Source of the DNA: DATKDU01 sp035512595 | GTDB lineage: Bacteria; Planctomycetota; Planctomycetia; Pirellulales; Pirellulaceae | Assembly (NCBI GenBank): GCA_035512595.1 | Contig: DATKDU010000002.1 | Coordinates: 1-50,125, forward strand | Reading direction: 5' to 3' | Length of the DNA stretch: 50,125 bases | Part shown: in pieces, positions 9,331 through 17,188 of the stretch | How positions within the stretch are numbered: position 1 is the stretch's first letter | Layout of the letters: every line of letters begins with the position of its first letter | Notes under the pieces: model-generated | The model's database searches: none | Seen by the model: only the letters and a program-made list of their open reading frames with translations | Told to the model about the DNA's origin: nothing | Program-made: the position numbers and the translations under genes

Positions 9331-9963
9331 ATGGAACGCACGTCTGCCCTCGCGCCGGCTCCGGTGCGGCCGTTTCAGTTTACGATTCGCTCGCTGCTGT
9401 GGCTAATGGTCACGGTGGCGATGGTCCTGGCGTTTGTCCGCCCAGCGGATTGGCAACATCAAGAGACGGCACTCGTTTGCTTGGGAATCGGCGTCGCTTG
9501 CGCGGCGGCCCTCGGCTGGGCCGTTGGTCGCGTTTATGAGGTGCTGTACTGGACACTGCTGACGTTTTCGCTGGCGGTCGTGTGCCTCGCCGGTCAGTTC
9601 AATGTGTCGCCCGAGCAGGTCATGGCCTGGGGGAGTCTGGCGATCGTCGTTGGCGGGCTGGCCGGCGCCATTGGGCCGGGAAGAATGGGTTTCAAGGTGG
9701 CCGCGTCCGCCGGCGCCGGTCTCCTGGGGATGCTGCTAATCCTCGGATGGAGTCTCAGCCTGGAGGATCTCGGCGACCTGGGACTGGCGCTGGTCGTGTC
9801 GTGCGCCATCCCGATCCTTTCCGATCTCTTCACCTGGGCCCGCGGCCGTTACCACACCTCCTACGGCGGCTGGGCCGCTTCGCTCGTGCTGGCGGTGATC
9901 CTCGGCAATTGGGGAGCGGCGTGGTTCGCCCCGTTTTGGACGAACTTGTTGGCCGGGCGATAA
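9331..9963 (+). CDS. Polytopic membrane protein of unknown function
   Basis: 210 residues with about six hydrophobic segments and few charges between them. The N-terminus has FTIRSLLWLMVTVAMVLAFV after a Pro/Arg-rich cytoplasmic tail, a lead sequence shared by many planctomycetal membrane proteins. Remaining segments are Gly/Ala-rich (GWAVGRVYEVLYWTLL, VVGGLAGAIGPG, LVLAVILGNWGAAWF). No transporter signature was recognised. It is divergent from the HAD gene across the 9235-9301 repeat. Real gene on coding statistics and start position; function unknown. Confidence 0.65.
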   Translation: MERTSALAPAPVRPFQFTIRSLLWLMVTVAMVLAFVRPADWQHQETALVCLGIGVACAAALGWAVGRVYEVLYWTLLTFSLAVVCLAGQFNVSPEQVMAWGSLAIVVGGLAGAIGPGRMGFKVAASAGAGLLGMLLILGWSLSLEDLGDLGLALVVSCAIPILSDLFTWARGRYHTSYGGWAASLVLAVILGNWGAAWFAPFWTNLLAGR

Positions 9964-9974
9964 ATCAACGATTT

Positions 9975-10277
9975 CTAGCGGTCCTCCAGCACCCGCTCGA
10001 CCTGTCCGGCCAAGCGCTTCAGCAGAAACTCCCCGCGGCGACCCAGGCGGTCGGCCACATACGCCGGCTCGTTGCGCCCGGAATCAGCGGCTGCCCGATC
10101 GTCCCACGGCGTTGGATTGGCGGTTCGCGGCCAGGGCAACTGGGCCGGGTCGGTCTGCCGCGGCTGCGAGTTTTCCCCGCCGCCGCCCAGCAGCGGCAAT
10201 GCCGCCAAGAGAAGCGCCAGCCCGCCGAATTCAACGACGAGTGCTGCCAGAAAATCGAGCAGTCCGCGACTTTTCAT
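9975..10277 (-). CDS. Small single-pass membrane protein
   Basis: 100 residues from MKSRGLLDF; GGAG nine bases upstream of this ATG supports it over the longer open frame. One membrane helix (~residues 8-34, FLAALVVEFGGLALLLAALPLLGGGG) is followed by a Pro/Asp/Arg-rich tail that ends in an amphipathic helix (EFLLKRLAGQVERVLEDR). No family was recognised. It converges with the 9331 gene with only 11 bases between stops. Confidence 0.55.
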   Translation of the reverse strand: MKSRGLLDFLAALVVEFGGLALLLAALPLLGGGGENSQPRQTDPAQLPWPRTANPTPWDDRAAADSGRNEPAYVADRLGRRGEFLLKRLAGQVERVLEDR

Positions 10278-10501
10278 GGTCTGTTCTCCGAGGAATGCCC
10301 CAGAGGAGTGCAACACGAGTGCCAAGTGGCATCTTCGTCGGCGGCCTTCATCCAAGTGCCGCCGGGACGGGCAGTTGCGCCGCTGCTTGCACTTCCTCCG
10401 CAGCCGTGCGGCATTGCAAGATTGACAACAGCCCTATTTGGCAGCAGCATCCGCGGCATTTAGAATGGGAACGCTATCACTCACGCCCATCGAGCCAACC
10501 C

Positions 10502-10771
10502 ATGATCTCAACCCTCTGGCGCTCCCTGCGATTTGCGTTGCCGGCACTGATTGCCGCTGCGACCTGGCTAGAAACCGAGCAAGCCGCCCACGCTCAAGCG
10601 CTCGTCGCCCAAACGGGCGCGGCCAAGACGGGCATCGGGTACGGACTATTTTTCCTCGCCGTTGTCCTGGGTTTATTGGCAATCTGTCGACCGAGCAGCC
10701 GGCAGTGGCAATACACCGAGCAGGAACTGCGCGAGCAACAGGCCAAGAAGCAGGGGCAGGTGCGGCGGTAG
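10502..10771 (+). CDS. Small secreted or membrane protein
   Basis: 89 residues from ATG 10502. An N-terminal signal-like segment (LWRSLRFALPALIAAATWL, AHAQA cleavage site) is followed by a Gly-Tyr-Gly motif and one membrane helix (GIGYGLFFLAVVLGLLAICRPS), then a charged Gln/Glu/Arg-rich tail (EQELREQQAKKQGQ). The arrangement of 'GYGLFFLxVVLGLLxxCRPS' is seen in small planctomycetal proteins of unknown role. No strong ribosome binding site is present. The gene ends three bases before a large hairpin repeat. Confidence 0.5.
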   Translation: MISTLWRSLRFALPALIAAATWLETEQAAHAQALVAQTGAAKTGIGYGLFFLAVVLGLLAICRPSSRQWQYTEQELREQQAKKQGQVRR

Positions 10772-10773
10772 CC

Positions 10774-10851
10774 CACAAGCCTGAAGCGCAAGCGAAGGAA
10801 AGGCGTTTTTGCGAGTGGACGGCGGTCCTTCGCTTGCGCTTCAGGCTTGTG
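10774..10851. repeat. 26-bp perfect inverted repeat (KPEAQAKE family)
   Basis: Arm 10774-10799 (cacaagcctgaagcgcaagc...) is matched perfectly by arm 10826-10851 on the other strand, 26-base loop. In one frame the unit reads HKPEAQAKE. The right arm includes the stop codon and last three codons of cutA, so the repeat has become its 3' end. A 22/26 match to one arm lies at 25311-25336. Could act as transcription terminator between the two convergent genes. Confidence 0.9.
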
Positions 10852-11188
10852 GCTTCACCTGACCGCACAGCCACTGGAAATAGCCGGCACTGATCTCGCT
10901 GGCCGGCAGGGCCACGATCTCGGGCACGTCGTAGGGATGCAGCTCCAGGAGCAGCTTCTCCACCTCGGCATACCGCTCGCGGCGGGTCTTGATCAGGCAC
11001 AGATACTCGCGGGCCGATTCGATCCGCTCGTTCCACCAGTAGCGGCTTTCCATCGGCCCGGCAATCTGCACGCAGGCGGCCAAACGGTGCAAGAGAAGCG
11101 CCTGGGCCAGCGATTCGGCGTCCTTCTTGTCAGCCGTCGTGGTCAGAACGACGATGGCGTCGGCAGGTGCTGGGGTGGACTGGGTCAT
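10841..11188 (-). CDS. cutA: Divalent-ion tolerance protein CutA
   Basis: 115 residues matching the small CutA fold: AIVVLTTTADKKDAESLAQALL at the N-terminus, the 'LAACVQIAGPMESRYWW' strand-turn, E(R)IESAREYLCLIKTRRERYAEVEKLLLELHPYDVPEIVALP and the C-terminal SAGYFQWL. CutA forms trimers and was named for copper tolerance; its exact biochemical role is unsettled. The last residues (KPQA) and stop are supplied by the inverted repeat 10774-10851, a sign that the repeat inserted at or replaced the original 3' end. Cytoplasmic, single-gene unit. Confidence 0.92.
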   Translation of the reverse strand: MTQSTPAPADAIVVLTTTADKKDAESLAQALLLHRLAACVQIAGPMESRYWWNERIESAREYLCLIKTRRERYAEVEKLLLELHPYDVPEIVALPASEISAGYFQWLCGQVKPQA

Positions 11189-11199
11189 CGGCCCTCATT

Positions 11200-11311
11200 G
11201 TAGGGCACTCGCTCCGCGAGTGCCCAGACCGACTCGGGCGACGCATTATCGCCCTTCATGGCACCAAGCAAGATGACGTCGTCATGTCCGCTCGCGGAGC
11301 GAGCGGACTAC
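11200..11311. repeat. Paired-hairpin repeat element (TCG-CTCCG-CGA family), copy 1
   Basis: Two hairpins at 11200-11226 and 11285-11311 form opposed arms around a 58-base centre. The core tcgctccgcga is the same in both arms (second arm on the other strand), but the outer stem differs: gggcac/gtgccc in the left and gtccgc/gcggac in the right. Each stem stays paired, so changes are compensated. It lies between cutA and the metallophosphoesterase gene. A second copy is inside the SRAP gene at 14004-14108. Confidence 0.85.
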
Positions 11312-12771
11312 TTTCGCATCGCGGCACGGGCGGCCGGAATGCCGCCGAAGTGAGGCGCCCTGATCCCATGCGCCCCTTGCGAGGCCACTGCCGGAGCAGG
11401 GCGAAAGGCCGCCGGCTCGGCGGCACACGGGGCGAGCGTCCCCGACCAGGTTTCGTAAGGTCGGCCGCTCCGCTCGTCGGCCTGATACAGGGCGACCAGC
11501 GACAGGCTCTCCAGGGCGGCAAACTCGTGCCGCGCCACCGCCTGCGTCGGTCGATAAACCCGGCGGAACGTCCCCGCATTGAAATACGTCTGATTGAGGA
11601 CGTAGCCGTCGGCATGGCTGGCATCCAGCGGCACGGTCTCGGCGGCGTGCGTATGGCCGTAGATGATGTGCCGGGCGCGGCGGTTGCGGAAATCAGGCTC
11701 GGCCAGGGCATGAGCGAGGTACGATTCGCTCGTCGCGCCGTGCAGCGAAGCCAGCCAGCGGAGCGTTTTGCCGGTCCAATCGCTGCTGCCCTTTTTGCTG
11801 AACTTGAGTGCCGCCGCCAGGCCGTCGATCAATTCGACCGGGCTTTCGTGGTTCCGCTGCCGCACGATTTCCAGCTCGAGCAGCGGATCGTCCACCAGGC
11901 CGTCCCACAGTTGCTTGACCTGCTTCCGCAGCGCCAAGCTCGGCACCGTCCGTTCCAGCAGCCCCTCGATCCACGCGGGGATGAGGAGCATCGGGCGGAT
12001 CTGATCGAGTTCTTTGAGGCCGGCCATCGTCGCCGCCGGCAGGTCGGCGCCGATCGAGGTTTCAATTTCGGCCAGGAAGCGGCCGACCAGCTCGATGCTG
12101 ATGGCGTCGCACAGGCTGGCGACGTCGCGGTCTTCGCTGCACGCCAGCGGATCGAAGATGTCGCCGTGGCGAGCCAGGGCCCGGTGGCGGCGGAGCGTGT
12201 CCAGCAGCTCGTCCGATTCGGCCGCATCGTGCGGGAACGGCCGGTTGTGGAGGTTGGCCAGCCCCAGGTGGTGGGCCACCTTGTGGCGGATGATGTCGTA
12301 TTGCGGGCTCGCCAGGTGCAACAGCCAGTCGTGATTTCCCACCATGTAGTGCGTGCGGACGGCGACCGGCAGTTCCTCGACGCCCAAGAGCGGCTGCCCG
12401 GTGACATCGGCCTGCGGCACGCTGACGGTCGGTTCGGTGGCCAGCGAGCGAATGCGGCGGATGGTTTCCACGTTGCGGCGGAGGATGTCGTCCACAATGC
12501 CGGCGGTCGTTTCGGCGACGGCACTCGACAGCGGGTCGTTCCACGGCCGGGCGGTTCCCGCCAGCCAGCGCTGCGAATGAATCAGGTCGAGCACGTCCCC
12601 CAAAAGGACGAGGTCGATGCGGTCGATCGGCTGGTATCCGCCGCCGGCCCGCCACGAGGCGCGGTACGCCAGATCGCACAGGCGATCGGTGAGAAGGTCG
12701 ATGGCCCCCGGCTCGAGTATGGCCCCGGTGGAGCCGTCGCCGATGTGCAAATCGCTGATAAGAACGAGCAT
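11308..12771 (-). CDS. Calcineurin-like metallophosphoesterase
   Basis: 487 residues, cytoplasmic. The N-terminus carries motif I, LISDLHIGDG (D-x-H), motif II is LLGDVLDLIHS (GDxxD, ~55), motif III is YMVGNHDWLLH (GNHD, ~143), and a late IIYGHTHAAE (~370) gives the last His ligands. A long helical insert of about 200 residues lies between motif III and GHTH, much larger than in simple phosphodiesterases, so this is not a standard MPPED or YfcE enzyme. It should hold a two-metal centre that hydrolyses phosphoester bonds; the substrate is unknown. The gene's 3' end touches the paired-hairpin repeat at 11200-11311, so its last codons run into the repeat border. Confidence 0.85.
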   Translation of the reverse strand: MLVLISDLHIGDGSTGAILEPGAIDLLTDRLCDLAYRASWRAGGGYQPIDRIDLVLLGDVLDLIHSQRWLAGTARPWNDPLSSAVAETTAGIVDDILRRNVETIRRIRSLATEPTVSVPQADVTGQPLLGVEELPVAVRTHYMVGNHDWLLHLASPQYDIIRHKVAHHLGLANLHNRPFPHDAAESDELLDTLRRHRALARHGDIFDPLACSEDRDVASLCDAISIELVGRFLAEIETSIGADLPAATMAGLKELDQIRPMLLIPAWIEGLLERTVPSLALRKQVKQLWDGLVDDPLLELEIVRQRNHESPVELIDGLAAALKFSKKGSSDWTGKTLRWLASLHGATSESYLAHALAEPDFRNRRARHIIYGHTHAAETVPLDASHADGYVLNQTYFNAGTFRRVYRPTQAVARHEFAALESLSLVALYQADERSGRPYETWSGTLAPCAAEPAAFRPAPAVASQGAHGIRAPHFGGIPAARAAMRK

Positions 12772-12946
12772 GTCCCAGTCCCTTGGAAACGCGTCAAGCG
12801 CCGGAAAAGAGCGCGGCTATCCCGATTCACTCCGTAAATCGGCGCGCGGTTATGCCGCACGTGAGGATTGTTCCGGAAAACGGGGTTATGCTGAAGAGGG
12901 AAAGTTGGCGGTGCTAGCGTGGGGCAGGCGTCTCGTCGGCCGGGAA

Positions 12947-12970
12947 GGGTTCAGGGTTCAGGGTTCAGGG
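12947..12970. repeat. Tandem GGGTTCA repeat and neighbouring short repeats
   Basis: Three tandem copies of the 7-mer gggttca (12947-12967) with a partial fourth. Nearby, 13000-13045 is rich in 'ccgagtacc / cccagtacg / ggtgtaccgcgtac' words, and 13064-13078 has 'gtgaacccagaaccc', an inverse of the 7-mer. This is repeat-derived DNA between the phosphoesterase and the next gene and makes the start of that gene uncertain. Confidence 0.75.
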
Positions 12971-13063
12971 GGGCAGGAGAGAGCGAACTGCGTTGTACCG
13001 AGTACCGAGTCCCCAGTACGCCCAGTACGGTGTACCGCGTACACTGATCGAAAAATCTGTACT

Positions 13064-13843
13064 GTGAACCCAGAACCCTCTACTCCGAATTCCTCAGCGA
13101 GCCACTCGGTTCCCCGCGACTTGACTGCTGGCACAGCCAACCGGCTGAGCATTGGCTTTCTTCTCACGTGGACGTTATGCACCGCCATGTCGCTGGCCCT
13201 CGATCGCTGGGATTTCGCGGTCCATGCGGATGCAGGAGCAGAAGTGCTGACTTACTGGACCGCACACGCGTTCGCATACCGTCCGTTGAATGGCATCTGT
13301 CTGGCGTTCTTGCTGGTGGTCTTAAAACGAATCGTGCTCCGCCAGGCGCATCTTCCGACCGCCCCCGGTCATTGGTATCTGCTGTCGATGGCGGTCCTGC
13401 TCGTAATTGTTCGAACTGAGGATTTATCGCGACTCGCGGCTCCAGCGGAGAGCGAAAAATGGTTTGGCGGGTATTCTGTTTACTCTATGTGGATGTCCTT
13501 TGCCTATGGGATGGCGATTGCCGCTGCTTTCCTGGGCGTGATATGGATGCGTCAGAACCTATGGTGGCGAATCACCCTCCTTTCCATGACGTTTGATTGG
13601 AGTCGCCTGATTCTGCGTTACTGGGACTTCCCGCCAATAACGAATCCTTGCGAAATACGGGTCGACTTACTCGCAATCTCGCTCCATTCCGTACCGGCGG
13701 CCGTGTCCGTCATGGCAATGATCCGTGATCGACACTTGGGACGACGTCACGACTTCTATCACCGGCTCGGAATCTTTACGCTGTGGGCAATCACCCTTTT
13801 GAGTTGGCCCTCGTCATTCTGGTACGCCTCGATTTACGATTGA
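13064..13843 (+). CDS. Polytopic membrane protein of unknown function
   Basis: About 260 residues with six or more membrane segments: LSIGFLLTWTLCTAMSLAL, PLNGICLAFLLVVLKRIV, WYLLSMAVLLVIVRT, FAYGMAIAAAFLGVIWM, LLAISLHSVPAAVSVMAM and LGIFTLWAITLLSWPSSFWYAS. The GTG at 13064 keeps the first segment; TTG 13121 and ATG 13187 are alternatives, the last cutting the first segment. GTG 13064 lies in repeat-like DNA, so the start is uncertain. Composition is lower in GC than the neighbours. No family was recognised. Confidence 0.5.
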   Translation: MNPEPSTPNSSASHSVPRDLTAGTANRLSIGFLLTWTLCTAMSLALDRWDFAVHADAGAEVLTYWTAHAFAYRPLNGICLAFLLVVLKRIVLRQAHLPTAPGHWYLLSMAVLLVIVRTEDLSRLAAPAESEKWFGGYSVYSMWMSFAYGMAIAAAFLGVIWMRQNLWWRITLLSMTFDWSRLILRYWDFPPITNPCEIRVDLLAISLHSVPAAVSVMAMIRDRHLGRRHDFYHRLGIFTLWAITLLSWPSSFWYASIYD

Positions 13844-13866
13844 CGGGAGTTTTACTCCGCAATCCC

Positions 13867-14656
13867 ATGTGTGGCCGCTTCAATCTCCGCACCCCCAGTC
13901 CTGGCCGATCAGTTCCTGTTCGACCTGGGACCGCTGGCAGCCGAGGCGTTTCGTCCGCGGTACAACATCGCCCCGACGCAGCTCGTGGCGGCAGTCAGGC
14001 AAAGTAGTCCCATCGCTCCGCGAGGGACAGAAGCGGCAATGGCGCTCGGATTACCAGAGGAGTTTGGGTCATCAGCAAATCCTGTCCCTCGCGGAGCGAG
14101 GGGACGACCTTCGCGCGAGCTGGCCCTCTTCCACTGGGGCCTCATCCCCTCCTGGGCCAAGGACAAAAAAATTGCCTACAGCACCATCAACGCCCGCGGC
14201 GACACGGTGGCCGACAAGCCGGCATTCCGCTCCGCCTTCAAGAGCCGCCGCTGCCTGATCCTGGCGGACGGGTACTACGAGTGGATCACCGAGGGGAAAA
14301 AGAAACTGCCGCTGCATTACCACAGAAGGGACGGCCGGCCGTTCGCCTTCGCCGGCCTGTGGGAAACGTGGCACGGCCCGCCGCCGCACGATGGCCCGCC
14401 GCTGGAGTCGTGTACCATCATCACCACGGACGCCAATGACCTGGCCGCGACGGTCCACGACCGTATGCCGGCGATCCTGCACGAACGCGACTACGACCTG
14501 TGGCTCGATCCGGCGATGACCGACAAAGAGCGGCTCCAAGCGCCAATCAGGCCCTATCCCGCCGAAGAGATGACTGCCGAGCGGGTCAGCACGCTCGTCA
14601 ACAGCGTAAAGAACGAGGGTCCGGAGTGTCTGGAGGCGGCGGAGGCCGCGATTTGA
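13867..14656 (+). pseudogene. SRAP (SOS response-associated peptidase, YedK/HMCES type), frameshifted
   Basis: Reading from ATG 13867 gives MCGRFNLRTP, the invariant start of the family with catalytic Cys2, but then runs into another frame. Dropping one C from the five-C run at 13892-13896 joins it to VLADQFLFDLGPLAAEAFRPRYNIAPTQ and on to the end. Later family motifs are intact: HWGLIPSWAKD, INARGDTVADKPAFR, ADGYYEW, and HDRMPAIL. The enzyme protects abasic sites in single-stranded DNA by a covalent thiazolidine link through Cys2. A 105-base palindromic element (14004-14108) sits in frame between YNIAPTQLVAAVRQ and RELALFHWG and adds about 35 residues. As sequenced the catalytic Cys is disconnected from the body; a base-call error in the homopolymer would restore it. 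Confidence 0.8.
14004..14108. repeat. Paired-hairpin repeat element, copy 2, in frame inside the SRAP gene
   Basis: Arms 14004-14030 and 14082-14108 are 27-base inverted copies with two mismatches around a 51-base centre. The core tcgctccgcga and the two-hairpin plan are those of the 11200-11311 element, with a different paired outer stem (gtccc/gggac). Total length 105 bases, a multiple of three, with no stop in the SRAP frame. The added peptide has no counterpart in SRAP proteins. Confidence 0.88.
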
Positions 14657-14749
14657 GATTTGGAGTGCGGCGACTTGTCGCCGCTCTTGGATTTTTTTTG
14701 GGACTGCCGCGGTTGAGCTGCGCCCCGAAGGCAGCCGCACTCCAAATCT
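14656..14749. repeat. Inverted repeat downstream of the SRAP gene
   Basis: Arms 14656-14671 (agatttggagtgcggc) and 14734-14749 are perfect 16-base inverted copies. Inside the left arm region is a second hairpin (gcggcgacttgtcgccgc, 14667-14684), and T- and A-runs flank the element. It starts at the SRAP stop codon and may terminate transcription. Confidence 0.85.
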
Positions 14750-15577
14750 AAAAAAAATCTGCGTCGGTAGTGAATAAAAGTTCCCTTTCGCGCATCTACC
14801 TTTCTGGCGTCGCTGCGCGCCGCTGGCTGCGGTAACTTTCCCGCGGCGAAATGGTCGCCCCCCCCGATTTAGCTATTGTGGACAGACGAACCGTCTGAGG
14901 TCAGTTGCGCCAACATAGGTTGTGAACTAATGTTTATAAACCAAGCCACGGCAAAAGGTTGCGGCAATCGGCGGCAGCCGCGCCGCGACGTAAGTCCGCA
15001 AATGCAATCCGCAAAAAACTATTGTGAGATGACCAAAGGCGCCACTGCCGGTGGGGCTTGTCGGCTTGTGCTCCGCGAAAGCACGTGCTTTTGCGGAGCA
15101 ACTGCCGACACGACCCATTGGCGGCCGCTGGGGTGGAACCTCGCCGCGGCGCGCAAGGGCGGACCCTCCGGCGCAAGGCGACTTATCACTTCAGTCCAGT
15201 GGTCCTTGCCCCAAGTCATTACTGTACATGTGGTTATTATCGATTCGGACCACCGCGAAAAAACGCCGATTCGCTTATATTTTGCGGCCTCATGTAAAGA
15301 ATTCCGCCCTTACTCTCTTCCGCGAGCCTCCTTGCATTCGGTTGAGCAGGAAATGCGGACTATGCCGGCCGGCTCGCCGCCTGTAGGCACGAGGCGCGGC
15401 GTTTCCTATCGACTTGACCCCGCAAGCCTGCCGATGACAAACCCTGACGGTCACGGAGGCCGTAGCGGACAGGCAAACAGGAAGGTGCGGCAGTCGGCAA
15501 AAGCGACTGTCGCGGCGACCGCTTGCCGCGCACGTCAGGAATGTGGACGCAACGCCCGCTCGCCCTGCGCTTGCACC
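14750..15577. other. Long non-coding stretch upstream of the PP2C gene
   Basis: The frame of the PP2C gene is open back to 14876, but the added sequence has no family resemblance and is rich in Arg/Cys/Ser typical of chance reading. The region holds a long hairpin at 15060-15109 and a second related word (ggcgcaaggcgacttatcac, from 15171). No gene is supported. Confidence 0.5.
15060..15109. repeat. Loop-free 25-bp inverted repeat (tgctccgc family)
   Basis: Arms 15060-15084 and 15085-15109 are inverted copies with four mismatches and no spacer; the centre is aagcacgtgctt. The words tgctccgc and gcggagca with gtcggc/gccgac ends resemble other repeats in the window in style but not in sequence. 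A cruciform or strong RNA hairpin could form in the leader of the PP2C gene. Confidence 0.85.
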
Positions 15578-17143
15578 GTGGCCAAAAAAACGTCGGAACA
15601 CCTGCGGCTTCATGTCGATGAAGCCGCCCAAGCCGCTCCCTCCACTCCGCGATCGGCTGGCCCGCTGGCCGAGATGTGCCGCTCCTTCGAGCGGGCCACG
15701 CAGTGGCGGATGACCTATGTCGCCGACTCCAAAGCGGCGACGGAAGCCTGGTCGGCCACCGTCGAAGGCGAAGACGGCGCACCCGCCGGCCGGCTGGTGA
15801 TCGAGCCGGCGACAGTTGCTGAAGGGACGAGCGCGGCGCGGCCTTGCGACCTCGAGCAAGCCCGCCCGTTGGCGCTCGCCGTGGCACGCATGCTCAGCGA
15901 GAACAACCGGCTCAAGCGGGCCGTGTGGGAACGCGAGGCGGAGCTGGCCGCGGGAGTGCCGGTGACCGCGCGGCCCGATGAAGAAGCACACCTAGCGCAG
16001 CGGCTGACGAGCGTCCTCAAATCGGGGGCGGAATCGATCGGCTGCCATGCCGCCGGGCTGTACCTGCTCGACGACACGACGACGTCGCTCAAGCTGCGGG
16101 CGTCCTATGGACTGCCGCCGCAGCGGCTGCTCGACAATGCGCGTCCGCTCCGCGGCGCGGTCGCGGACCTGGAAGCACTCGTCGGCCACGCGGTCGTTCT
16201 GGAAGACACGTCGCTGTTGCCCCACTGGCGCTGCCCGGAGCCGTTTCCGGCCGCGGTTTGCGTCCCCGTCTCCAGTCCGACGATGCCGCTGGGGACGCTG
16301 TGGATCTTCAGCAGGAAATCCCGCGACTTCACCAGCGAGCAGACGAACCTGGTGGAGATCATTGCCGGGCGGATTGCCGCCGATCTCGATCGCGAGATGC
16401 TGCTGACGGCGAGCACGCATGCCAAGAGCCGCGACCGGGTGTATGAGGCCGCTGCGCGCTGGCAGCAGGATCGGCTGCCGAGCGTCGCGCCGCTCCTTTC
16501 CGGTTGGGAAGTGGCCGGCTGGACGCAGCAGGCCGATGCACTCGGGGGGGATTTTCACGACTGGGCGGTGCTCCCCGACGGCCGCCTGGCGATTGCCGTT
16601 GCCGACGCGCACGGCACGCTCATCGAGGCCGGGCTGAACGCGGCATCGCTTCACGCGGCACTCAAATCGCACGCCGGCTATCGGCACGACGCGGCCGAGT
16701 TGCTGACGCGGCTCAGCGACACGCTCTGGTCGGGATCGGCTGGGGATCAATTCGCGTCGCTGATTTACGGAACCATCGATCCGGCCAGCGGGTTGATCGA
16801 ATATGCACTGGCCGGTTCGGCAATCGGCCTGGTCGTGCGGCGGGAAGGATTCGAGATACTGTCCACGCAGGCGCCGCCGCTCGGCACCGGGCCGGAATGC
16901 CGCTATCCGCTGTGCCGGCAAGAACTGGCGGCCGGCGAAATCCTGCTCTTACTCAGCGAAGGGGCGGCACAAGCGGTGGACGGTGCGGGCAAGCTGATCG
17001 GCAGCAGTTCCCTGGCGTCGCTGATTCGCAAACATCGGCAGCAACCGGCGAAGGAAATCGTAACGCAGCTCAAGCGGCTGCTCGACCGGGGACCAGAGGC
17101 GACAAACGACATGACGGCACTGGTGGTGAAGCGGCGAGGATAG
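15578..17143 (+). CDS. GAF-domain PP2C (SpoIIE/RsbU-type) serine phosphatase
   Basis: 521 residues from GTG 15578 (VAKKTSEHLRLHVDEAAQ), the point where recognisable sequence begins. A poorly conserved N-terminal part is followed by a GAF sensor domain (~150-290: RLTSVLKSGAESIGCHAAGLYLLDD ... AVCVPVSSPTMPLGTLWIFSR) and a PP2C domain (~310-521: QQADALGGDFHDWAVLPDGRLAIAVADAHG with the GGDxxD-type metal site, then IYGTIDPASGLIEYALAGSAIG and ILLLLSEGAAQA, NDMTALVVKR at the end). Such enzymes dephosphorylate anti-sigma-factor antagonists or similar phosphoserine targets in response to a ligand bound by GAF. DAHG replaces the usual DVSGHG and 'LLLLSEG' the usual LLLYTDG, so activity may be altered. 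Convergent with the CBS gene across a hairpin. Confidence 0.8.
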   Translation: MAKKTSEHLRLHVDEAAQAAPSTPRSAGPLAEMCRSFERATQWRMTYVADSKAATEAWSATVEGEDGAPAGRLVIEPATVAEGTSAARPCDLEQARPLALAVARMLSENNRLKRAVWEREAELAAGVPVTARPDEEAHLAQRLTSVLKSGAESIGCHAAGLYLLDDTTTSLKLRASYGLPPQRLLDNARPLRGAVADLEALVGHAVVLEDTSLLPHWRCPEPFPAAVCVPVSSPTMPLGTLWIFSRKSRDFTSEQTNLVEIIAGRIAADLDREMLLTASTHAKSRDRVYEAAARWQQDRLPSVAPLLSGWEVAGWTQQADALGGDFHDWAVLPDGRLAIAVADAHGTLIEAGLNAASLHAALKSHAGYRHDAAELLTRLSDTLWSGSAGDQFASLIYGTIDPASGLIEYALAGSAIGLVVRREGFEILSTQAPPLGTGPECRYPLCRQELAAGEILLLLSEGAAQAVDGAGKLIGSSSLASLIRKHRQQPAKEIVTQLKRLLDRGPEATNDMTALVVKRRG

Positions 17144-17149
17144 GTTTTG

Positions 17150-17188
17150 GTGAGTGGTGAGTGGTGACTGCAACCACTCGCCACTCAC
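17150..17188. terminator. Hairpin between convergent genes
   Basis: Arms 17150-17165 (gtgagtggtgagtggt) and 17173-17188 pair with one mismatch, loop of 7 bases. It follows the PP2C stop by 6 bases and abuts the CBS stop codon, a position suited to a bidirectional terminator, although the internal gtgagtg repeat suggests a repeat origin. Confidence 0.6.

Noticed and set aside
11167..12837. Long plus-strand frame opposite the metallophosphoesterase gene
   Set aside because: The minus strand carries all phosphoesterase motifs; the plus strand reads as low-complexity Gln/Arg/Val.
14876..15577. N-terminal extension of the GAF-PP2C protein
   Set aside because: The sequence is Cys/Arg/Ser-rich, contains the loop-free hairpin repeat and has no domain resemblance.
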